Source: DASTBU01 sp035711845 (GTDB taxonomy: Bacteria > Acidobacteriota > Vicinamibacteria > Vicinamibacterales > 2-12-FULL-66-21). From it: 27,936 bases of DNA. The notes beneath the pieces are model-generated. The model was not told the DNA's origin. It was given only the letters and a program-made list of their open reading frames with translations, and did no database searches. Position 1 is the stretch's first letter, and each line of letters starts with the position of its first letter. Of the stretch, positions 22,131 to 27,936 are shown piece by piece. Made by a program: the position numbers and the translations under genes. The stretch is taken from contig DASTBU010000153.1 in the NCBI GenBank assembly GCA_035711845.1, positions 1 to 27,936 on the forward strand, given 5' to 3'.

Positions 22131-24500
22131 ATGCGCGACGACCTTCGCGTGGCCCTGCGTGCGCTGCTGAAGGCGCCCGGCTTCACCGCCATCACGCTGG
22201 TGACGCTCACCCTCGGTATCGCCGCCAGCGCCGCCGCGTTCAGCATTCTCTACGCCGTGCTCCTGCGTCCGTTGCCCTATCCCGACGCCGATCGCCTCGT
22301 CATCCTCTTCGGCCGCGGCATCACCACCGACCGCTTCACCGACTGGCAGCGGCGCACCACCTCTTACGACGCCTTCGCCGCCCTCGATCCCGGCCTGCCC
22401 AACGTGGACACGCGCGACGGCCCCGAGCGGGTTCGCTCGCTCCTCGTCTCGCATGACTTCTTCCCCATGCTCGGCCTGCGAGCTTCTGCGGGCCGCCTGT
22501 TCGTCTCCGATGATTTTCGCCGCGACTCCTCTTCCGTCGTCATCACTGACCGTATGGCTGCCCGCCTCTTCGGTTCGCCGGCCGCCGCGCTCGGACAGGT
22601 GCTTCACCTCGTCGGCACCGGGTACTACAACGAGAGCTACCAGGTTGTCGGAACGATCGACTTCATCGATGCGCTTCCGTACGACGACATCTCCATCATG
22701 ATGCCGCTGCTGCCTTTGCCGCGCGCCGAACTCTGCCCCGTGATCGCGCGCCTCAAACCCGGCGTGACCATCGCCGCCGCACGCGCCGAAGCCCAAGGCA
22801 TCGCCGCCGGCTTCGCCGCCGCCGATGCTTCACGCCGCGGCGCGCTGGACGTGAACGTCGAGAGCCTCAAAGCCCGCGTGCTCGGCGACTCCGCTCTCAC
22901 CGTCCGCCTCATCTTCGCCGCCGCGCTGCTTGTCTTGCTCATCACGTGCGCCAACGTCGCCCATCTCGTGCTCGCGCGCAGCACGTCGCGCGCCCGCGAC
23001 GTCGCCGTCCGCGTTGCGCTGGGCGCCTCTCGTCTTCGCCTCGCGCGGGGACTCCTGTGGGAGAGCCTGCTGCTTTCGTTGGCTGCCGCAGTGGCGGGCC
23101 TCTGGCTGTCGACATGGGCGGTGAGGTTGCTCATCGCCCTCACACCCTACCGTGTCCCGCGACTCGACGATGCCCACACTGGCACCGCCGTCTTCGCCTT
23201 CACCCTCGGCGTCGCGGTCCTGACGTCTCTCGCGTTCACGTGGACTCCGCTCTTCGCTGCCCGCGACCTCGACCTCAACACCGCGTTGAAGGAAGGTTCC
23301 CGGCAGGTCGCCGGCTCCGCGCGGCAGCGCTGGTTCCGCTCTCTGCTCGTCTCGACCGAGATCGCCATTGCCTGCATCGTGCTCGTCGTCGCCGGTCTGC
23401 TGATCGAGACCTTTGCGGCTCTGCGGCCCTCGGATCCGGGCTTCAATCCGCACGACAAGCTGATCCTGCGTGTCGGCAACACCCGCGCCAGGGAAAGCGA
23501 TTCCATTCCTCTCGTGGCCGATCTGCAGTCCCGGATCGGCGCGCTGCCCGGTGTGCGCGCCGTCACTGCCGCCACCGACCTGCCCATGACCGGCATGTCC
23601 TGGGTGCCCGATGTCAACGTCGCCGGCCAGGTTGTCTCCGGCGGCGTGTCGTCGAACGCCATCCACGCTCGCTCCGTGACGGCCAATTACTTTTCCGCGA
23701 TGCAAACGCCGGTCGTCGCCGGCCGCGACCTCAATGACGCCGACGAGGCGCAGCACCTGCCCGTCGTGGTGGTCAACCAGGAATTCGTGCACCGCTTCCT
23801 TGCCGGCATCAGTCCTCTCGGTCAGCGCGTCACCGTCATCAGCGGCGACCCGGGTGACCTCAACCTCGAGATCGTCGGCGTCGTGCGGAACGCACGCATA
23901 TTCGGCACGACGGCCGACTCCCGGCCCGAGATGTACATCCCGTTCTCCGTCGCGCCCTATCGCGGCTTCTACCTCGTGGTCGACACCTCTGGCGATCCGT
24001 TGCTCGTGGCACGCCCCGTCCGCGCTATCGTCCGCGCGCTTGCGCCCGGGGCTGTCATCACCAATCTGCAGACGATGGACCAACTGCTCCTGCAGTCGGT
24101 CGCCCAGCCGCGTTTCCATGCCTTGTTGTTGGGAATTCTCGCTGGCCTCGCTGTCCTGCTCGCGCTCGCCGGCATTTACGCGGTGATGTCGTACTCCGTC
24201 GCCCAGCGACGCCACGAGATGGGTGTGCGCGTCGCCCTCGGTGCCCACACCGCGAACATCCTCGCGCTCGTTCTTCGCAGCTCACTCCGCCTGGCGCTGT
24301 CTGGTGTGATAGTCGGACTGCCTGCGGCGTTCGCCCTCAGTCGTACCCTGACTGCACTTCTGTACGGCACCCCTCCCGCCGATCTGCGCAGCTATATCGC
24401 CTCCGCTGTCATCCTTCTTGCCCTCGCCCTCGCTGCCGCGTTCGTCCCCGCGCTTCGCGCCGCGCGCGTGAACCCCATCTACGCCCTCCGTACCGAATGA
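22131..24500 (+). CDS. MacB/FtsX-type ABC permease, acidobacterial duplicated orphan permease (ADOP)
   Basis: A 789-residue inner-membrane protein without its own ATPase domain. Seen: LRVALRALLKAPGFTAITLV and an N-terminal TM helix, a MacB-like periplasmic domain, a first FtsX core (LLVLLITCANVAHLVLARST, VRVALGASRLRLARGLLWES), then a second half repeating this arrangement (FRSLLVSTEIAIACIVLVVA; YAVMSYSVAQRRHEMGVRVALGAH) and ending LRAARVNPIYALRTE. The duplicated architecture is characteristic of ADOP proteins, which are abundant in Acidobacteriota. Export of peptides or macrolide-like compounds is inferred. ATG 22131 has AGGAG 3 nt upstream; ATG 22107 is an alternative. No ABC ATPase gene is adjacent. 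Confidence 0.92.
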   Translation: MRDDLRVALRALLKAPGFTAITLVTLTLGIAASAAAFSILYAVLLRPLPYPDADRLVILFGRGITTDRFTDWQRRTTSYDAFAALDPGLPNVDTRDGPERVRSLLVSHDFFPMLGLRASAGRLFVSDDFRRDSSSVVITDRMAARLFGSPAAALGQVLHLVGTGYYNESYQVVGTIDFIDALPYDDISIMMPLLPLPRAELCPVIARLKPGVTIAAARAEAQGIAAGFAAADASRRGALDVNVESLKARVLGDSALTVRLIFAAALLVLLITCANVAHLVLARSTSRARDVAVRVALGASRLRLARGLLWESLLLSLAAAVAGLWLSTWAVRLLIALTPYRVPRLDDAHTGTAVFAFTLGVAVLTSLAFTWTPLFAARDLDLNTALKEGSRQVAGSARQRWFRSLLVSTEIAIACIVLVVAGLLIETFAALRPSDPGFNPHDKLILRVGNTRARESDSIPLVADLQSRIGALPGVRAVTAATDLPMTGMSWVPDVNVAGQVVSGGVSSNAIHARSVTANYFSAMQTPVVAGRDLNDADEAQHLPVVVVNQEFVHRFLAGISPLGQRVTVISGDPGDLNLEIVGVVRNARIFGTTADSRPEMYIPFSVAPYRGFYLVVDTSGDPLLVARPVRAIVRALAPGAVITNLQTMDQLLLQSVAQPRFHALLLGILAGLAVLLALAGIYAVMSYSVAQRRHEMGVRVALGAHTANILALVLRSSLRLALSGVIVGLPAAFALSRTLTALLYGTPPADLRSYIASAVILLALALAAAFVPALRAARVNPIYALRTE

Positions 24501-24578
24501 CGCTCATCGCAGTCGACAACCAGGGTCGAAAATCATCCGCCAGCAGGAGAGGCGCTCGTCTGAGCTTCGCTGACCATC

Positions 24579-25022
24579 TCACGCACTCTCGCCGATCACG
24601 TTCACGCCAGTCAGGTCGAAATAGCGAGCGGCCTTTAGCATGCGGCCGTCGTTCGTGTAGACCTCTTGAAAGCCCTGCTCCGCGGCGCAGGCCAGGTGCA
24701 GCGCGTCACCAGATCGGAGGACAACCGTGCTCGGAATGTCGAGCACGGCCTTGCGGGCCTTTTCCAGCAGCTCAGGAGTCACGCCGAACCACTGCCAGAC
24801 GCCGTTCTGCTCGTCTTCTTCGAAGTCTTTCAGGATTGCTCTCATCTCCCGGCGAGTCACGTGGCGCTCTCTGAGGTGGCGTGTGAGGATTGACGCAAAC
24901 TCCAGCCGGGCCAGCTCACACGATCCGAGGCCGTCCGCGCCGTAGGCTACCTCACGGACTCGATCCGCGCCCGGCTCGTTCAGGTAGCACTTGGCGATGT
25001 ACGCTGCGTCGAAGTAGATCAC
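24579..25022 (-). CDS. PIN-domain ribonuclease toxin (VapC-like)
   Basis: The predicted toxin of a type II toxin-antitoxin pair, cutting RNA. Seen: 147 residues beginning MIYFDAAYIAKCYLNEP, with acidic active-site residues D5, E41 (ARLEFAS), D106 (SGDALHLACA) and D125 (TNDGRM). All four positions of the PIN site are present, so it should be active. The start is GTG 25022-25020, overlapping the antitoxin stop by 4 nt (GTGA), the usual antitoxin-first order. It is divergent from a second toxin-antitoxin pair and close to a tRNA gene. Confidence 0.9.
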   Translation of the reverse strand: MIYFDAAYIAKCYLNEPGADRVREVAYGADGLGSCELARLEFASILTRHLRERHVTRREMRAILKDFEEDEQNGVWQWFGVTPELLEKARKAVLDIPSTVVLRSGDALHLACAAEQGFQEVYTNDGRMLKAARYFDLTGVNVIGESA

Positions 25023-25258
25023 CGATCCTCGCGCAGCTCGGATAGGTACACGGCGGAATCAACTGGGACCTGCGACCGTTTTCGTATCGCGGCCTCTCGG
25101 TTGGGCAGAGGCCGGCCCGTCGCGGTGGACGGGTCAAATGGCTGAAGCGCCGCGACGCGCCGACCGCGATCGGTGACCACGATGGGCCCCCGACTGGCAG
25201 CATGGCGAACCCACCGGCCTGTCTTCAGGTGCAGTTCACGGATGGAGATCGTCTTCAT
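25019..25258 (-). CDS. Phd/YefM-family antitoxin
   Basis: A 79-residue antitoxin expected to neutralise the downstream PIN toxin and repress the shared promoter. Seen: MKTISIRELHLKTGRWVRHA and PIVVTDRGRRVAALQPF, which match the N-terminal Phd/YefM DNA-binding fold (xxxSxxELRxxxxxxLxxV then P-x-x-(V/I)-T-x-x-G). The C-terminal tail RSQVPVDSAVYLSELREDR would be the toxin-binding segment. It is ATG-started at 25258 and coupled to the toxin by a 4-nt overlap. Its promoter lies in the 159-bp spacer shared with the second module. Confidence 0.87.
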   Translation of the reverse strand: MKTISIRELHLKTGRWVRHAASRGPIVVTDRGRRVAALQPFDPSTATGRPLPNREAAIRKRSQVPVDSAVYLSELREDR

Positions 25259-25358
25259 GTGCACATTGTGACACATCGCCCTCAACAGAGGCAAAGCGCC
25301 TATGGCCGGACCGCTCGGGCAACACTGGCGCAAGGGGGACCCAGCGCATGCGCGGGGA

Positions 25359-25404
25359 TTGATGCGCCCAGCTGTCCAGGATATACAATTATAAATGTAT
25401 ATCC
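25359..25404 (+). promoter_or_regulatory. Promoter and palindromic operator of the AbrB/VapC pair
   Basis: 25379-25404 is an AT-rich palindrome (24 of 26 positions symmetric; arms GGATATAC and GTATATCC). A -10-like TACAAT (25384-25389) lies inside it, and TTGATG (25359-25364) is a -35 with a 19-bp spacer. AGGAGG-like GGAGG and ATG 25418 follow. The layout fits autoregulation by the AbrB-type antitoxin. It stands out against the GC-rich surroundings. Confidence 0.75.
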
Positions 25405-25417
25405 GCTGGAGGTGTTG

Positions 25418-25648
25418 ATGCATGTCGCCAAGTGGGGCAACAGTCTGGCCGTCCGGCTGCCCTCGGCAGTGGTCGAAGCTCTCGATCTCAAAGAGGGCGA
25501 TCAGATCGAGATTCGAATTGCCGGCGAACGTGAGTTCGAGGTGAGTCGCGATCGGAGCAAGGAGAAGGCGCTGGCCCGACTGCGCAAATTGCGTCGCCCC
25601 CTGCCTCTCGGCTTTACGTTCAGCCGCGAGGACGCGAATGAGCGGTAG
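25418..25648 (+). CDS. AbrB/MazE-type antitoxin (VapB-like)
   Basis: A 76-residue antitoxin. Seen: the SpoVT-AbrB DNA-binding domain MHVAKWGNSLAVRLPSAVVE followed by ALDLKEGDQIEIRI, in which the WGNS-x-A-x-RLP block is characteristic. A basic C-terminal part (RLRKLRRPLPLGFTF) would bind the toxin. ATG 25418 has GGAGG 5 nt upstream. It overlaps the VapC gene by 11 nt. It probably binds the palindrome at 25379-25404 as a dimer. Confidence 0.92.
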   Translation: MHVAKWGNSLAVRLPSAVVEALDLKEGDQIEIRIAGEREFEVSRDRSKEKALARLRKLRRPLPLGFTFSREDANER

Positions 25649-26045
25649 GGCGTTCTTCGACACGAACATCCTGGTATACGTCGTCGGCCAAAAGAAGGAG
25701 CGTACCGATACGGCTGAAGCGTTGCTCGCTGGGGGAGGCATCATCAGCGTCCAGGTGTTGAACGAGCTCGCGAATGTCACGCGGAAGAAACTTCGACTGT
25801 CGCGGGAAGAGATCGACGAAGCCCTTGCCGCGATTCGCGTGCTGTGCCCTTCGCCGGTGCCATTGACGATCGACACGCATGACGCCGGCCGGCGCATCGC
25901 TGCGAAGTACGGCTACAGCATGTTCGACGGCTTGATCGCCGCATCTGCGCTCGAGGCCGCGTGCGACACCTTATATTCCGAGGATCTGCAAAACGGACAG
26001 GTGATCGAGGGCCGCGTCACCATCCGGAACCCGTTTGTCCAGTGA
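25638..26045 (+). CDS. VapC-type PIN-domain toxin
   Basis: A 135-residue RNase toxin partnered by the AbrB-type antitoxin. Seen: FFDTNILVYVV with D8, NELANV with E43, YGYSMFDGLIAASALEA with D97 and YSEDLQNGQ with D116, which complete the PIN acidic site. The C-terminal INPF-like end (RNPFVQ) is usual for this VapC group. The ATG lies within the antitoxin reading frame (11-nt overlap), indicating translational coupling. It appears intact. Confidence 0.93.
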   Translation: MSGRAFFDTNILVYVVGQKKERTDTAEALLAGGGIISVQVLNELANVTRKKLRLSREEIDEALAAIRVLCPSPVPLTIDTHDAGRRIAAKYGYSMFDGLIAASALEAACDTLYSEDLQNGQVIEGRVTIRNPFVQ

Positions 26046-26153
26046 CGCCACGAACGGCCCCATACGGGCGCCGACCTTTTTCGGCCGGCGGACGTAGTCG
26101 TGACACCTTTCAGCGTATACAGGACACGCTGTCGTTCGGCTCCGCAGTCATTG

Positions 26154-26190
26154 GCTCGGTGCTCGGGGCTCGGGGCTCGGGCTCGGGGCT
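26154..26190. repeat. Stuttering repeat (GGGGCTC words)
   Basis: Four to five iterations of GCTCGGG(G) between the VapC gene and the tRNA gene. It is related to the GACTCGGGA words at 147-181 and 5425-5479. The rest of the 193-bp space holds no recognised gene. Confidence 0.55.
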
Positions 26191-26238
26191 TCAACGTCGC
26201 GAGCGCGCCGAGGACGGCAGACGGCGAGTGGGAGAATC

Positions 26239-26314
26239 TGGAGCCGGCGCTCGGACTTGAACCGAGGACCTGCTGATTACGAATCAGCTGCTCTACCAAC
26301 TGAGCTACGCCGGC
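26239..26314 (-). tRNA. tRNA-Thr (anticodon CGU)
   Basis: On the minus strand the cloverleaf is complete: acceptor GCCGGCG/CGCCGGC (26308-26314 with 26243-26249), D arm GCTC...GAGC with AGTTGGTAGA, anticodon stem GCTGA/TCAGC with loop TTCGTAA (anticodon CGT), and T arm CTCGG-TTCAAGT-CCGAG. The discriminator is U, and CCA is encoded (26241-26239). The anticodon reads ACG threonine codons. Confidence 0.95.
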
Positions 26315-26385
26315 CGGGCGGTGAGAAACCAGCTCATTCTAACACGGGCAGACCGGCCGCCCGGCCGCTCCGCTACAGTAAGGAG

Positions 26386-26802
26386 ATGGTCAGCACTCAT
26401 CGTGGTGAAATCAGCACCCGCGGCCAGGGCGACACGCGCGACCTCACGTCGCTCGTGGCAGATGCCCTCACCCAATCCGGCCTCCAGGACGGCATCGTTA
26501 CCGTCTTCGTCGTGGGATCGACCGCCGGCGTGACGACGATCGAGTTCGAGCCCGGTGCGTTGGCCGATCTGAACCGTCTGTTCGAGAGGCTCGCGCCGCG
26601 CGAGGCGGAGTACGAGCACCATCTCCGGTGGGGCGACGACAACGGGTCCAGCCACGTGCGGGCCGCGTTGCTCGGGCCGTCGGTGACCGTGCCGTTCAGC
26701 GCCCGGACACTCGCGTTGGGCACGTGGCAGCAAATCGTGCTCGTCGAGTTCGACACCAGGGCGCGGCGGCGCGAGGTGGTCATACAGATCGTGGGGGATT
26801 GA
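26386..26802 (+). CDS. YjbQ / UPF0047 family protein
   Basis: A 138-residue soluble protein. Seen: TRGQGDTRDLTSLVADAL, GIVTVFVVGSTAGVTTIEFEPG with the conserved GSTA-x-(V/I)TT-x-E block, and LGTWQQIVLVEFDTRARRREV near the C-terminus. These define YjbQ/UPF0047, a small beta-rich family also described as having weak thiamine-phosphate synthase activity. The physiological role is unsettled. The ATG at 26386 directly follows AAGGAG with no spacing, which is unusual; no better in-frame start is seen just downstream. It diverges from the tRNA gene. Confidence 0.9.
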   Translation: MVSTHRGEISTRGQGDTRDLTSLVADALTQSGLQDGIVTVFVVGSTAGVTTIEFEPGALADLNRLFERLAPREAEYEHHLRWGDDNGSSHVRAALLGPSVTVPFSARTLALGTWQQIVLVEFDTRARRREVVIQIVGD

Positions 26803-26902
26803 ACAATTGCAGATTCGTTGATTGCAGATTGCAGATTGATTTGGGATTGGGGATTTGGGATTGGGGATTTTATTCGGGGATTGAGAATTTGGGGCGCGGG
26901 GG
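26803..26902. repeat. GATTGCAGATT / GGGATTT stuttering repeats
   Basis: First part of the 539-bp space before the TonB-receptor gene. TGATTGCAGATT words (26811-26840) give way to TTGGGATT/GGGGATTT words (26840-26885). 26866-26883 is complementary, with one mismatch, to 26945-26962 inside the first direct-repeat copy, giving a potential 18-bp stem. No gene is seen here. Confidence 0.65.
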
Positions 26903-26903
26903 T

Positions 26904-27030
26904 TCCTTGGCCGGCTGAGGCGGAACGGACGAACCCACCCCGGCCAATCCCCGAATGAAATCTGCAATCGACAATCTCCATTCGTCAATCAGTCGACAAT
27001 CTGCCCTGAACGAATCGAAAGTGCCTATCG
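26904..27030. repeat. ~125-bp direct repeat, copy 1
   Basis: Starts TCCTTGGCCGGCTGAGG and runs through GGAACGGACGAACCCACC, CCAATCCCCGAAT, CAATCTCCATTCGTCAATCA and CTGCCCTGAACGAATCGAAA. It repeats at 27035 with an offset of about 131 bp. No coding capacity is supported. The pair lies between the YjbQ-family gene and the TonB-receptor gene. Confidence 0.75.
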
Positions 27031-27034
27031 GGTC

Positions 27035-27160
27035 TCCCTGGCCGGCTGAGGTGGAACGGACGAACCCACCGCGCCAATCCCCGAATAAAATCCGCAATTG
27101 ACAATCTTCATTCGTCAATCAACCCGACAATCTGCCCTGGACGAATCGAAAATGCGCCAA
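27035..27160. repeat. ~125-bp direct repeat, copy 2
   Basis: Second copy, with GGCCGGCTGAGGTGGAACG, CCAATCCCCGAATAAAATC, CAATCTTCATTCGTCAATCA and CTGCCCTGGACGAATCGAAA. It differs from copy 1 at scattered positions, many of them transitions, and by small indels near 27123-27126. The remaining 180 bp to the receptor ATG has a TTGACC/GGTCAA inverted pair (27194-27199, 27216-27221) but no gene. Confidence 0.75.
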
Positions 27161-27341
27161 CCCTTTGTATACTCAGTGGATACAGCCACCCAGTTGACCT
27201 GAGGTGCCCATTTCGGGTCAAATGAGCGGAATCGAACAATGTGACGAGCCGCCGGGAAGGAGGTACCAACCACAGAGACAGAGGTTCCATTGCACGTTCG
27301 TTTGTCGCACTCGTTCTTTGGCCATTGGAGGATGGAGCAAA

Positions 27342-27936
27342 ATGAGATTGCGAATACTGTCAACTGCGGCGTTGTGCGTCGCCCTGCTGGCGTTTGCCAC
27401 AACCCACGCCTCCGCGCAGGGCTATACCGGCCGTATCGAAGTCACGGTCGCCGATACCACTGGCGCGGTTCTCCCCGGAACCACTATCGAGCTCACGGGT
27501 CCCCAGAACCGCACGTCCGTTACGGATGGCAGGGGGCAGGCCGTGTTCCTCAACCTCGCGCCCGGCACCTATACCGTCATCGCCAGGCTTGCGGGTTTCC
27601 AGACCTACAGAAACACTGAAGTCCCCGTCGCCGTTGGCGGCACCGTCCCGTTGAAGGTGTCGTTGAACGTCGAGAGCGTGGCCCAGGACGTGTTCGTCAC
27701 GGCCGAATCGCCGGTCGTCGATCCGAAGAAGACGGCCACGGCCACCAACGTCACCCTCACCGAGCTGCAGGAAGTCCCGACGTCGCGCGACCCCTGGGTC
27801 GTGCTGCAGACGGTCCCCGGCGTCATCGTCGACCGCGTGAACGTTGGCGGCGCCGAGTCGGGGCAGCAGTCGAACTACCAGGCGAAGGGTGCGGCGAGCA
27901 CGGAGATCAGCTGGAGCATCGACGGCGTGCCGATCA
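27342..27936 (+). CDS. TonB-dependent receptor, Oar-like, with N-terminal carboxypeptidase-regulatory domain (partial)
   Basis: The first 198 codons of an outer-membrane receptor that continues past the window. Seen: a signal peptide (MRLRILSTAALCVALLAF, cleavage near ASAQG at about 25-26), then a CarboxypepD_reg-like beta-sandwich (YTGRIEVTVADTTGAVLPGT, VFLNLAPGTYTV, LAGFQTY, about 27-110), a linker with the VTAESPVVDPKKT motif, and the start of the plug domain (ELQEVPTSRDPWVVLQTVPG, WSIDGVPI). This architecture is very common in Acidobacteriota, where such receptors often import oligosaccharides or peptides. ATG 27342 has GGAG 4 nt upstream. Ligand unknown. Confidence 0.93.
   Translation, partial: MRLRILSTAALCVALLAFATTHASAQGYTGRIEVTVADTTGAVLPGTTIELTGPQNRTSVTDGRGQAVFLNLAPGTYTVIARLAGFQTYRNTEVPVAVGGTVPLKVSLNVESVAQDVFVTAESPVVDPKKTATATNVTLTELQEVPTSRDPWVVLQTVPGVIVDRVNVGGAESGQQSNYQAKGAASTEISWSIDGVPI

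Noticed and set aside
22830..24248. Minus-strand open frame (about 472 codons) opposite the orphan permease
   Set aside because: Shadow of the strongly C-ending codon use of the permease gene; it has no recognisable domain.
26904..27160. CRISPR or attachment-site pair
   Set aside because: Two diverged ~125-bp copies in tandem without spacers, without an integrase, and without tRNA-derived sequence.

Overview
The window looks like chromosomal DNA from a high-GC soil-type Acidobacteriota, probably close to Vicinamibacteria. This is inferred from an acidobacterial-type orphan MacB/FtsX permease, an Oar-like TonB-dependent receptor with an N-terminal carboxypeptidase-regulatory domain, a very large M14-type metallopeptidase, and intergenic spaces filled with short 'stuttering' repeats. 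No database search was possible; family calls rest on motifs read by eye.

Layout. 1-135: the 5' end of an IS481-type transposase and the terminal repeats of its element. 221-1259: a DUF2585 membrane protein and a receiver-only response regulator. 1427-5409 (minus strand): an OmpR-type regulator, its histidine kinase, a DegP/HtrA protease, then, after a clear terminator, a bactofilin. This resembles an envelope-stress unit. 5646-9475 (plus): a secreted M14-type peptidase with a Gly/Arg-rich insert, an array of 14- and 17-bp repeats, and a TerB-like protein. 9508-12668: a MATE exporter and a divergent PruA-type dehydrogenase. 12759-13611: two small paralogous unknown proteins, divergent across 451 bp.

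13661-19004 (minus) is the most interesting block. A Tat-exported GH109-like glycosidase is followed by a sodium/solute symporter, a sugar-phosphate nucleotidyltransferase and a galactokinase-like GHMP kinase. The last three overlap by exactly 4 nt each. The order suggests sugar release outside the cytoplasm, uptake, C1 phosphorylation and activation to an NDP-sugar. The kinase has Lys in place of the substrate-contacting Glu of the galactokinase signature, so its sugar may not be galactose.

19100-24500: a beta/gamma-crystallin-like lipoprotein, a DinB-family protein, a low-affinity iron permease-family protein, a secreted beta-helix protein and the orphan permease. 24579-26314: two divergent toxin-antitoxin pairs (Phd/PIN and AbrB/VapC) beside a tRNA-Thr(CGU). 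26386-27936: a YjbQ-family protein, a 539-bp repeat-rich spacer with two ~125-bp direct repeats, and the start of a TonB-dependent receptor that runs off the window.
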